From Tubulanus polymorphus (Eukaryota; Nemertea; Palaeonemertea; Tubulaniformes; Tubulanidae): 64,000 nt of DNA. Location: positions 16,200,450-16,264,449 of the forward strand of contig NC_134029.1 of assembly GCF_964204645.1 (NCBI RefSeq), given 5' to 3'. This document shows, in pieces, positions 40,668 to 50,290 of this stretch. Each line of letters opens with the position of its first letter. The first letter of the stretch is position 1. Made by a program: the position numbers and the translations under genes. The notes under the pieces are model-generated. The model made no database searches and was not told where the DNA came from. It saw only the letters and a program-made list of their open reading frames with translations.

Positions 40668-40958
40668 TTTAATACTATATTTTTTATTAAAATTGATTTT
40701 AGAAGTTCAATGATTTAAATGTTATTCATATATATATGAATAACATTTAAGAGTAATAGGGGTAATGGGCTTTCATATCAAAGGTCGAAAGGTTGAGGTT
40801 GATAAATATTCCAAATGTTAAAATAATAATAATTTCTACTTGAATTAGGAGTGTACGCGACTAATTCAAGTAGAAATTGTTGTTATTTTAACATTTTGGA
40901 AAATTTCTCGGGCTCGACCTTTCGACCTTTGGTATGAAAGCCCATTACCCCTATTACT
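40579..40958 (-). repeat. Polinton A right terminal inverted repeat
   Basis: Inverted copy of 23295-23674. From the outside in: 207-bp palindrome (40752-40958), 36-bp palindrome (40715-40750), promoter of the polymerase, and its first codons. The asymmetric centre TCGCGTACACTC has the same orientation relative to the element end on both sides. Confidence 0.95.
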
Positions 40959-40964
40959 GTGTTG
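40959..40964. other. Polinton target-site duplication, right
   Basis: GTGTTG directly after the last base of the right terminal repeat, matching 23289-23294. Confidence 0.95.
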
Positions 40965-41949
40965 AATTTGGGTCGTAAATCTTTACACTCTTTACACTCT
41001 CGATACATACAGTCTGCATCATTGACAGAACAGCAAATTGAATGTATCAGTTCCTCGGGATTCGGAGTTGAAATGACTTTAAGACGATACAGTCTATCTG
41101 CCATGAGATTTATATTATCATGAATTCGACAGTTACATGTATTGAGATCTGAAGCCTTTGGGTGTACCACCCAAAATGGTTTGTTTTTGCAAAAGAATGG
41201 ATATGATATTCTAAATGACGTCTTTTTCTTTCAAATTCACCCGGTTGTAAAAGATGATGAGAAACTTGTAAGCGCTTCTCAGCATGGGAAACGAGACCGT
41301 ATTTCTTGAGGTATGAAGTACAGAATGCTTTCCGCAAAAGTTGCCCTTCCCGCTGAGTTTTGATAGCGCGGTATTTAGTACGGATCGAGTCCTCCAAACA
41401 ATATGCAAAAGTCAAGTGTTTTTGTACCACATTCTTATGCAAAACTAACATCCGCTTGGCCTTTGTTTTTGGACTTTCAAATGTATCACGTGAAGTTTTA
41501 AAGTTTGTCTGTGCCCTCTTATATCGCTTCTGAACTCGTTTTACAGCCCTTTGTGCACACGCCAATTGGACAGTTAGTTTATCAATCTTTCTATATGCTT
41601 TGCTGCGATCTCTTCTAACTTTTTTACGTCCACGGGTCTTATTCGAGCCACTGGACCTGGAATCTAGTTCATCGAAAGGACTTGAAGGAGGTGTTATCAG
41701 ATTTTGCACCTCCTTTACTCTATTTCGGTGAGTCCTTTGATCTTTACGCCATCGTTTTCGTTGTGTTCTCTTCTCTCTCGAGTTCATATCATCCATCAAT
41801 TTACGTTTCCCAGCTTCCTTTCTTTGTTTATTACGCTCGCGTTCTGATTTTAGGTAGTTTTCATATGTTGCTGGGTCGGCCTTTTTTCTATCGCGGCAAC
41901 GTTTTGCTCTTTCTTTACCGCTCAAAGGGTTTTTCTTTTTAGGAGGCAT
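40965..41949 (-). pseudogene. D/D/E transposase-like protein, N-terminal part
   Basis: Starts at ATG 41949 with a very basic region (MPPKKKNPLSGKERAKRCRD and REKRTQRKRWRKDQRTHRNR) followed by a long helical region; this is a likely DNA-binding head. A frameshift near 41230, in an A-rich tract, moves it from the frame of 41949 into the frame containing FWVVHPKASDLNTC. The Cys-rich piece CCSVNDADCMYRECKECKDL follows and the frame runs into the Polinton after PKFNT. It resumes at 23294 with NTYDIAADAWWYEW, so the two halves share the duplicated codons and the Polinton insertion is exactly in frame-neutral position. Confidence 0.65.
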
Positions 41950-42349
41950 CTGAGAAAAAGAATATGAAAAATTGATTATATAATTGTAGGTTACCGATAA
42001 TCAATATTAGTGTACTTATTTGTAATTGATGTGTTATATGCTGACACACTTTGGGATATAACAATAATCGCCGATTATCAATAACATGTTGTTGACGTTT
42101 GGATCTTCTACGCTAACGACTATAGATTAGAATCATGTGGAATCTGGTTTGATTGAAATCAGTTAAAAATTATTTTGGCATTGAAAACTATGTTAATTCT
42201 GTAAATCTGGGGAGGCCTAGAATTAATCAGATTATTACAACGGTACTTTGAAATGACTATTACGTGACTACTTAAGATTTAGTGCATCACCCTCATTTTG
42301 AAAAATACAATTATCCCACAATCAACACAGGTAATCACAAGTCTCATTG

Positions 42350-42583
42350 ATTTCTGTCAGTACCATAACGAATAGTCAGTACCGTAACAGTAGTATGCGT
42401 TATGGTACTGATGTTACGGTACTGACGGTTGACAACAAAATTCATTGAATTGGCCTTTAAAACAAGGAGTGTGAAGCCATTAGAGCGGACTAAATACTAC
42501 TGCCCCCAGTAAGTTCTTAGAGCTACATGAGTACAATTCCACTGGACCACATTTTCTAAGTATTTTCTTCGTTACGGTACTGA
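42350..42583. repeat. Right subterminal and terminal repeats of the candidate transposon
   Basis: GTCAGTACC(A/G)TAAC at 42356-42388 in one direction and GTTA(T/C)GGTACTG at 42399-42426 in the other, then the terminal CGTTACGGTACTGA at 42570-42583. Similar sites flank the left end (21094-21159). Such clustered motifs are typical transposase-binding sites. Confidence 0.6.
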
Positions 42584-43239
42584 TATCCAATTTACATACT
42601 ATCGGCTAAATACCACAAGAATGAACCAAAAAGTGAATATTTACCTGGGGTGATCTTGTTTTTGCTTTGAAAAATGGCGGCTGTCTCTATTCACAAGTCT
42701 CCCATGATGCCTTGACGTCATGCGCAACAGCGCCAGTAATGAAATCACGCTTCGTGAAGCCAGGGGGGCTGGTGGAAGCGAGTTCGGGAGTGATACCTGA
42801 CCCCTGGCAAGCGAGGATGTGTACCGTCCTGTATTGATGTTGATATTTGATTGCATCTCCTATACATGTATATATGTTTTGTAATTATTCGGAGCAATAA
42901 AATAAAGAGTTCAAGTTCAAGTTGCTTAACTTCAGTGTTCGGATGAGAACCCATGCTTTCAACGTGTACCCTATGGTCGTAGACAACGAAACTGAAAAAT
43001 GTACCCCCTTGGATTGTCTCCTCAGCTCGTAGTCTCTTTTTCATAATTTCATAAGTCATCGGTAGCTTGTTGAAATCCCACTCTGTTTACACACCGAATA
43101 TGATCACCAAAAACCTTAAGCCGGGCGCACACTAGGCGATTTTTAGTCGCCAATAGAAAGATTTTAAATCGGCAATTTCTATTAAATCGCTGTCCTTCAG
43201 CGACCGCACATTAGACGATTTTTATCACCGAATCGCAGG
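42584..43239. repeat. Dispersed repeat sequence, no gene
   Basis: Includes TGACGTCATGCGCAACAGCG and CCAGTAATGAAATCACG near 42712-42750, which recur at 63865-63900. From 43118 a sequence GCCGGGCGCACACTAGGCGA resembles the MITE at 13663 in its end. No coding signal. Confidence 0.5.
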
Positions 43240-43594
43240 CATCCTCGCTTTCCAGGGCTTGTTGATTCACATCCACTGGAGCTCACGCTAAAACAAACCC
43301 TGGCCGCAAACCCTTCGTATGGTCTATTACATTGCCCATTTCTTGGCTGGACAGCGTCCAGTCTATATATCAGTCCACTAATTAGATGCGTGGTAATTAT
43401 GTAGTTTTAACAAACGTGCCGGGAAAAATCAATGCATCTGTTTGGCTAGATATATAGACTGGTGGGCGTTGAGTGTTCACCTGTCCGCACAAGAAATCTT
43501 GGGCTTTGTAACCATGATTATGAAGGGTTGCGGCCAGGGTTTGTGTCGACGTGAGCCCCGACGAGCGGCAATCTAACCCCGGCAATCGAGGATG
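43240..43594. mobile_element. Foldback element, copy 2, with 9-bp duplication
   Basis: Second member of the CATCCTCG foldback family, 355 bp. AATCGCAGG lies at 43231-43239 and again at 43595-43603, a perfect 9-bp duplication. Arms share TCTATATATC and ACAAACCCT motifs with copy 1. Nine-base duplications fit Mutator-like mobilisation. It is inserted in a GCGCACACTAGGCGA repeat whose parts flank it (43118-43230, 43604-43770). Confidence 0.9.
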
Positions 43595-43770
43595 AATCGC
43601 AGGTCGTGAAGTGGTGCCACGTGATTAAAAAATGGCCGCATTTCATTTTCGGTTGTGGGGGTCGCCATTTTGTGAATGCACATGATTTCTAATTGGCACT
43701 GATTGGCTGTTTCTAATTAGATTCGAAGCGATTCGTCGCTAGTAGCCGCACACTAGGCGATTTGCTGCCA

Positions 43771-44086
43771 ATCCTTGTCTTGAGAAAAAAGGGAATAAGA
43801 AAAAAAGATATGAGAATGAAATAGAACATACAGTCGAGATTAATTTGTAATTGATGAGTTGTGTTGATCATAGAAGATGAGAGTAGAGGATCAGTTCAGA
43901 AGTTGATTTGGTTTATTTTAGTTTTGGTTGAAGTTTATTTTAGTTTGCCCTATTGGTCTGTGGTATGATGGCCAGGTATATAGGCTGGAGGTTTAAGTAA
44001 GCTATTTTCGGCCCATTGAATACGCATGTATGCGTAGCTTTTCATGGATTCGTCTTTTTACCCTCAGTCGGCTCTATTATGTTAAG
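43771..44086. other. Non-coding DNA, nothing recognised
   Basis: AT-rich sequence between a repeat and the zinc-finger remnant. I see no gene, no repeat shared elsewhere in the window and no clear inverted repeat. Confidence 0.4.
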
Positions 44087-44415
44087 TTAGTATGAGTTTG
44101 TGCGTTTCGGTCGAGAGCATTCAGTCCTGCCTTCAGTTTTGCGTTTTTGCATCGCCGGAGATGCGGTATCACGATCGGCATCTTTCATCTGAAAATACGA
44201 CGGCAGGCATTCGTTGTGCTTCACATCCCTCGCTGCCTTCTTATGCCGCGCGCTATCCGGGTGACGAAGAATATCTTTTTTCCCGCCACTACCGTATTTG
44301 ACCTGGTCTTTACAAACGACGCAGTACGCCACGCCAGCTAAGTCTAACTTACGAATGTAGTTCGATAAGTAGTCCCCGTTACTGTCCTTCCACTCTAGCC
44401 AGTGCCAGTTAAATT
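44087..44415 (-). pseudogene. Zinc-finger remnant, transposase-like
   Basis: The open frame from about 44415 to 44087 reads FNWHWLEWKDSNGDYLSNYI then YCVVCKDQVKYGSGGKKDIL and RHPDSARHKKA. CVVC with a later His pair makes a C2H2/BED-like finger of the type at the N-terminus of hAT-related proteins. An ATG at about 44487 begins MSTRGKIFSRESADIKAI but is out of phase with it. No catalytic domain is nearby, so this is a fragment or a MITE carrying the 5' end. Confidence 0.5.
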
Positions 44416-44568
44416 TATTTTTATACCGCTGTCAATTGCCTTTATATCGGCCGACTCCCGACTGAAAATCTTTCCGCGCGTGCTCATTTTGCAGACCGTC
44501 CCGCTTGACAGCTGCAGGCAAAAAGAAAGTTACAAAGCTGCGTGCCTCAGGACATAGCACGCGCGTGG

Positions 44569-44611
44569 TAATAATTAAGATGATATTTATTAAATATCAT
44601 CTTAATTATTA
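44569..44611. repeat. 43-bp palindrome
   Basis: TAATAATTAAGATGATATTT and its complement AAATATCATCTTAATTATTA meet at a three-base centre. It is flanked by CACGCGCGTGG on the left and ACGCACGCGCAC on the right. It could be the fused inner ends of an inverted repeat element. Confidence 0.7.
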
Positions 44612-45243
44612 ATCTTAATTACGCACGCGCACAGATACCACAACAAGCACACATATATACATTGTAGCAGAACGTCCTCGGAAACGGAGACCAAGATAAA
44701 ATAACACAGAAGCGACGACGAGTACAAGCAAACGAACGCTTTTACGGTCCGTGCCATTACTGGTCGCCTCGAGGAATTCTCACCAAATTTCCGAAATTCC
44801 GGATATTTCCGGAAAACTAGCATCTCTGCTTGACCGCTGATACAGATTTTGTGAGGAGAATCATCTATTGTGAGAGAAAATAGAAAATAAGGGATTTAAA
44901 AAGTGGGAAAGAGGAAAGAAATTTTGTATCCATATCGCCTAAACGGAGTGTACATAAATTGCTAGACTTTCTTCGTCTGCAGACAAACAGACCAGAATCC
45001 GTTTTCGCATCTAACACCGTAAAATATCTTTCGCACCATTTAGCTTAGGGAGAATATCGTCGATCGTTTTCATGGGAAAGTGATCTTTCTCTTTTTAGTG
45101 CTCTATTGAGATCTTATGGGTCCACACAGTCGTACATTCCCATCTCTCGTTGACACCACAACTAAACTTTTGACCCATTCAGTCGGTTCGAAGACTCTTT
45201 CCGCCACCCGATAAATTCCTTATCCGGTAAGGAGTAATATATT
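44612..45243. other. Non-coding DNA, nothing recognised
   Basis: No ORF with family signals, no repeat shared with other parts of the window. The last 60 bases may belong to the Gypsy remnant that follows. Confidence 0.35.
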
Positions 45244-45470
45244 CCAGTAGCATACGGATCAAAGTCGTTAACAATATCGCAACAGAACTATGCTCAAATA
45301 GAAAGAGAAATGTACGCCATAGTAGCTGGTTGTGAGAAATTTAGGGACCTATAATCATAAACCGTAAGAAATAATTTTTCAAAAACCACTACACCAGGCT
45401 CCTTTGAGTGAGGTTACAAACCATGCTGCTCAAAGTACAGCAGTATCAATTACATGTATTAGCCAGGCCT
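45244..45470 (+). pseudogene. Ty3/Gypsy RNase H fragment
   Basis: 45244-45354 translates as PVAYGSKSLTISQQNYAQIE then REMYAIVAGCEKFRDL and a stop. This is the classic Gypsy RNase H segment (AYxSRxLTxxxxNYAQIEKE). After a frameshift, RLQTMLLKVQQYQLHVL near 45410-45461 is the later LQRMLLRLQKYD block. Only this scrap of a pol gene remains. Confidence 0.8.
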
Positions 45471-45497
45471 GCCTTAATTCGCAGCGAAAATCGCATA

Positions 45498-45765
45498 GGG
45501 CGAACTCTTTTATCAGATCGGAGAATCCGTTTGCCTCCAATCGTACTCTTTTATTGGTCACGTGACTTTTTGGAGTCTCCGAAACCTCCTTTCTGTCGAG
45601 GTGGCGTGGTTCGGATTTTGTGTAGAGCCAACCAGAGATTTCGGACGGAGACTTCGGAGGTCATAATAGAGTACGCCCATAGGGCGTACTCTTTTATAAA
45701 AGAGTACAATAAAAGAGTACGATTGGAGGCAAATGGATTCTCCGATCTGATAAAAGAGTTCGCCC
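45498..45765. mobile_element. MITE with 58-bp inverted ends
   Basis: GGGCGAACTCTTTTATCAGA at the left and its complement TCTGATAAAAGAGTTCGCCC at the right; the match extends about 58 bases through CGGAGAATCCGTTTGCCTCC. ATA flanks both ends (45495-45497 and 45766-45768). A second internal inverted pair, GAGTACGCCC/GGGCGTACTC, meets at 45672-45692. It lies just past the Gypsy scrap. Confidence 0.85.
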
Positions 45766-45785
45766 ATAGTGTGTTCGGGGCTTAA

Positions 45786-48475
45786 AGTAACAAGTGGGCT
45801 AAAAAAAGGGATGCAATGTCATTGCTACAGAGTTAAGTTATGATGTAATGACGTGTACAAATCAGAATAAAAACATTCGAGTATTGTCGGTAGCCGAGAA
45901 CGGATGTTCATTGTTTTTGTCTCAGGATGGAATCTCGCTCGAGCATCACAGGCTCCTGATTTAACATATATAGCAATGTCTCTGTTCGTTGACTCAATAT
46001 TAGTGAAGGTTTCAAACCCAACTGAGCTGTTAAAGATCGTGTGTGTCTGTTGTCGAAGTCGAACCTAGTACTCTTGGGTTTCACTTCCGTGTTGCCTATC
46101 ATATCTGGCTCATGAATAACTTTCACTGTTTATAAGGAGCTCTGTATCCAGTTCAGGGCCATAATAACTCGTGGTGGTCAACAGTAAGCTAAATTGGTCC
46201 CTTGATAACTAATCAAACAAGCAAATACCAATAATGACAGATAGTTACCAATATTTTTATACTGAACTAGAACGAGGCAAAGCCTCGAATGCCCCCAGCC
46301 TGAAATTCACCGCCACGTGAAGTTTCAGGGTTTGTGGTAAATGCATTAGAAATATCGGGCCCACAATTATTTCTAAAAGAATGATATTAGAGAACATGTG
46401 TACAAAGTGTAAAAAATTGATCAACAGTTGCAGCCTCTAGGCGGTTTTCCCCTGATGGCCATAATTTGAATCAGTCAACAATTGCGGCCTCTAGGCTGTT
46501 AACGTTGTTTTTCATGTCAGCCCCTGGTGGCCATAATTTAAATCGAATCAACCCAATTTTGAATAGGGTTCTGGCCCAAGTGATACCCCACTGGTGTACC
46601 AAGTTTAAAAAGAATCGGTCAACAAAACCGCCTCTAGGCTGTAAACATCACTTGCGCGGCGTTGGTGGCGGCGGCGGCGTATTCAGACAGGGGTTAATCA
46701 ATATGCCCCCTCTCAACTCTCGTGACCTCAAGGCGAGCCGGGGGCATAAAAAAGGGTCACCATATTTGACGGGGTCCTGAAAAACCATTTGGGATGGAGT
46801 GACCATATACATCGGTTCACCAAAATAATCATTTAATCAATTTCCCATAATTGACAGTTCACAAAAAAATCATATAAATGATTAATAACTAATAATCAAT
46901 TAACAATTTATTCGTCAGAGTATCTAAGTAATTGGCAGTCTGATCCATATCAAGTTTGCAGAAATGAAAAACAGCAATTTTTATGGTATATTCAGCTCAT
47001 TTAACAATCATTTTTTTCATTTGCCACAGTTTTAGAAGTGAATAACAATAAAAGTATTTTTCAAATTAGCAAATAAACATGTTTTAACGATATATATTTA
47101 GCAATGAGAAATACATTCCATCCTCTATAATGTAATGAAATGTAGATTAATCAGCACATATACAATGCTTTAATACTGAAAGTTGATATGAGTTTGACAG
47201 CATCAAATGGCTGCCTACGTACACACGTGCAACCCGTCTTCAAACATGTGCTGCCCATCCCTCTGAAATAAAACTCTTCTTCACAAGTAACGCCCTTATC
47301 AATGCTGACCGCTTCCATCTCTACACATGGTGTCCATTTCCCATTCCATGGTGCCTCTCCTGGTTGAATGGTCAATGGTCTCACATCATATCAGCACGCG
47401 TAGCATACCTCTCAGTGGTCATCTTAACATCTCATTGTTGAAGGATTTACAGTTTCAACCACTATTCACACGCACTAAAATTAATGATCACAAACCCTGA
47501 AATCCATTGATGTTTTTCTCTTATACTCATCATTATAATTAATATACTTTGGACATTATATTTGGTTAATCTCATTACCTTAACTAGATGTTGGTACTTT
47601 GAAAATTGGATTTGTATTACTCGAATCAGTTTCTGTGACAGCTTCTAAAAATAAGATGTGAATATCATGAGATCCAATGCGTGTTCAATGGGTATTCAAA
47701 TATGAGCAGAAAAAAGGTCACACAACACACGACAGCCATCTTGAGTCCGATCGACCCAATTACATTCTCGTGCTGATGCAAAAATATGTGGAAAAATCAA
47801 GATATTCAATCAAAGCCTTTTTCAAAATTTCCCTTGAAAATTTCAGAAATGTGTTAAGTGCCGATTTGGGGGAACTGCCAGTCGTCCATTTCGATTCTGA
47901 TCGGGTCAGTTTTCAGGACGAAATGAGAATGCATAGATATCTATGAGTGATTCACAGTCTCAATTGATGACACACCAAATGGTGGAGCACCATGTATGTC
48001 AGCCCATTATGTTCGAAAATATGGTGACCTGACCACCAAGACTCATGTAACCTTGAAAATATGCACAAGTAAAGGGTGTACCATTCCATAGGCTGCATAT
48101 CTGAAATATATCATTGTTCTGAAATATGTTTCGTTTACAAGGTGATCTTCAAGTATTCAGCACTCCCTGGTGGCCATATAGAATATCATGTGACCTTGAA
48201 ACTTTGTGCAGGGGCTAATCATTCCACCATCTGCAACAACATCATTATCAAATTAGCTTCATTTAGAGGTTTATCAGACATCATCTTTTTCATGTATTAC
48301 GCACCCAAGGAAACAAATGTGGCCACCAGTCAGCCATCTTTGATCCAACCACAAAATAAAACTACATATAAAAACATACTTATGTTTTCAATTACAATAG
48401 AGAGCCAATAGTTTAGATCTCTGGACTAGATTGGTCCATGGACCAGCTAGAGAACTAACACTATAGTGTACGTAC
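45786..48475. repeat. Repeat-rich DNA without recognised genes
   Basis: 46430-46650 holds three loosely tandem units marked GCAGCCTCTAGGCGG, GCGGCCTCTAGGCTG and CCGCCTCTAGGCTG. 47730-47760 and 47870-47900 hold the GCCATCTTGAGTCCGATCGA and CCAGTCGTCCAT boxes of the composite repeat described at 14169. A GGTGGCGGCGGCGGCG simple repeat lies near 46662. An ORF at 47151-47384 (minus) has no family signal and is not claimed. Confidence 0.5.
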
Positions 48476-48653
48476 CTGCTGGGGATTGGATAGGAATCAT
48501 TTGTTGAGTAAGGATCAATTTTTGAGTGATTGATTGTAATTCTTGTTGTTGACTGATAATCACTTCCTGCAATTTCTGTTGTTTTTCATGCAGCTGATGA
48601 AATAATGCCAATTGCGTCGGAGTCATATTGAAACTAGCCAGAGTTAGAGGCAC
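48476..48653 (-). CDS. Exon with Gln-rich coiled coil, resembling CLOCK
   Basis: A 178-base minus-strand exon: acceptor CATCTAG before 48653 and donor GTACGT after 48476. It encodes PLTLASFNMTPTQLALFHQL then HEKQQKLQEVIISQQQELQS and ITQKLILTQQMI. This heptad-like Gln/Leu pattern resembles the CLOCK/NPAS2 exon that binds repressor partners. Only one exon lies in the window, so the identity is tentative; any Gln-rich transcription factor is possible. The rest of the gene would be further along on both sides, with the DIRS and Polinton copies in its upstream intron. Confidence 0.45.
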
Positions 48654-48897
48654 CTAGATGTAAAAAATTCAATGATTCTCATTACAACATATTACACATG
48701 TATTACAATACATTACATTGACTGGAAGGAAATGTTAGAAGAGGTTGTCTGTTTGAGTAGCTGTTTAGGATCAACCATGTTGATGCTTATAGAATGAGTT
48801 CTGAGAGTAACTTTTTGTTAGCTCTGTGTGGCACAAGTTGTAACCACTGAATATAAACAGCTGATATTTTGTCATTAGGAGGGAAATAGGGGAAAAA

Positions 48898-49215
48898 TTA
48901 CAATTTTTGGAACTAAAATTTGTATTTCCGAGTAGTACTTACCCTTTCCTATGGTTTTTGCCAATATTTTCTAAATTTGGATTGATCGCCAATGGTTTTT
49001 CTATACGACCCGGCCCTGCGGTATTGCATTTAGCCACCGACGAAATCCGCCATCTTTTTACGTCATAGCAGACCAAAAAAAACAGCTATGCGGGGCAGGT
49101 GGGCGGGATTCCCACCATAGGAAAGGGTAAGTACTATTCGGAAATACAAATTTTAGTTCCAAAAATTGTAATATTTCCGTCGAGTACTGTACCCTTTCCT
49201 ATGGTTTTTGCTAGA
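48898..49215. repeat. DIRS copy B inverted repeats
   Basis: Counterpart of 5541-5851: two inverted arms containing AACTAAAATTTGTATTTCCG and a third partial CCATAGGAAAGGGTA block. Near 49030 CCGACGAAATCCGCC differs slightly from copy A. Confidence 0.75.
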
Positions 49216-49469
49216 CTAGCCTAGCACAAGGATGGTGGGAAAGGTAGATAGAAAAACCACCGCTCAAACGCAAGGTAAGAGGGAAAAAGAGAGCACTTAC
49301 CCAAGCACGGAATGGAGCACTGTAGCACAGGGAAGACCGGTTGGCCACAGTGAGTCCGTCCAGCTCAGGGGCCCCCCCAGAATTTTGCGAAATTAATACT
49401 TGCAGATATGAGCCCAAACTATGTACAAGGATACACCCCCTGTGATCCTGATAATGCAACATAAATATT

Positions 49470-50290
49470 CTACACTAAAGGGTCCGATCGGAAAGAACGG
49501 ACACCTTGAGCCATGACAACAGGACCAAGTGAAGCTAATGAGCCTAACTGGCCTGAAACATCCCGTAAATAAAATGACGTGAATGTCGATGGAGAATTCC
49601 AAAAGGCGGCCCGACAGACTTCCTCCAACGGAGCACCAGAAAAGGCTGCGCAGGAAGTAGCCATAGACCTCACTTGATGAGAAACCACTCCCTCCGAGGA
49701 TAGATTCTCCTTCTATAAAATGTCCTCGATCAGTGAAAAGACCCATCGGGCCACTGTGTCCCGTGAAATATCACCCTTTAGGTGATCCAGCAGCGGAATA
49801 AATAACCGCTCCCGTGAACCCCTCCGTGAAGCAGAGCGATCTAAATAGAAACACAACGCCCGCACAGGACATAAAGTCCTGTCCGGGATGCCCGGTTCCA
49901 CTCGATGTTTTAGGGCTTCAATTCGCCATTGACGCCCAACCGAGCCCGGTCGTTGGTTCTTTGCCAAAAATTCCAAAGCAGGCCACACTGAAACAAATTC
50001 CTTCGCTGGCCCAAATACAATATGACCTTGTCGGACTGAAAGCGCATGAATCTCAGAGCGACGGGCCGAGCAAGCCAAGAACAGCAAAAATACAGTCTTT
50101 TTTGACAAATTTGCAAATGACGCTGCCGAAAGAGGTTCAAATGGAGCCTCCATTAACTTCTTCAAAATTACAGACAGATCCCATGGTGGAACTCTCCTTG
50201 GTACCCAAGCTGGGAAATAGAAAACCCTGCAACAAGCTGGGATATCCGATGATCCCCTGCTACATTTGGCCATCCAGAAGCACGCAATGT
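49470..50290 (-). pseudogene. DIRS tyrosine recombinase, copy B
   Basis: Frame pieces 49713-50273 and 49470-49688 are in the same phase and separated by a TAG at 49713-49715, where copy A has TTG. Arg I is in CSARRSEIHALSV, His-x-x-Arg in SHQVRSMATS, and the catalytic Tyr block STFTSFYLRDV is in frame here, unlike in copy A. A frameshift near 50200 separates it from the N-terminal core-binding region, which lies in the 50168-51925 and 50380-51108 frames. Confidence 0.75.

Larger units (their letters stand above)
23295..40958. mobile_element. Polinton (Maverick) copy A, near complete
   Basis: A 17,664-bp element with 380-bp terminal inverted repeats (23295-23674 and 40579-40958, only a few mismatches) and a GTGTTG duplication. 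Ends begin AGTAATAGGGGTAATGGG. Gene content identifies it: family B polymerase, DDE integrase with chromodomain, packaging ATPase and capsid-like proteins. Most frames are intact but the polymerase is broken three times and one small gene has a nonsense codon, while the terminal repeats are almost identical, so insertion looks recent. It lies in the coding frame of the transposase-like gene described at 21905 and 40965. Confidence 0.95.
20758..42583 (-). mobile_element. Candidate unclassified DNA transposon, interrupted by a Polinton
   Basis: TCAGTACCGTAACG at 20758-20771 and its exact complement at 42570-42583 bracket a gene on the minus strand for a probable D/D/E transposase. The same motif (GTTACGGTACTGAC or GTTATGGTACTGAC) repeats as subterminal copies at 21094, 21125 and 21145 on the left and near 42356, 42375, 42399 and 42413 on the right. 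Without the 17.7-kb Polinton inside, the element is about 4.2 kb. No clear target duplication was found. The protein is seen in many animal genomes as an uncharacterised family; the transposon assignment is my inference from ends plus subterminal repeats. Confidence 0.55.

Noticed and set aside
47151-47384. A 77-residue minus-strand ORF with several Cys residues
   Set aside because: No convincing splice context, family motif or repeat elsewhere; kept out as unsupported.
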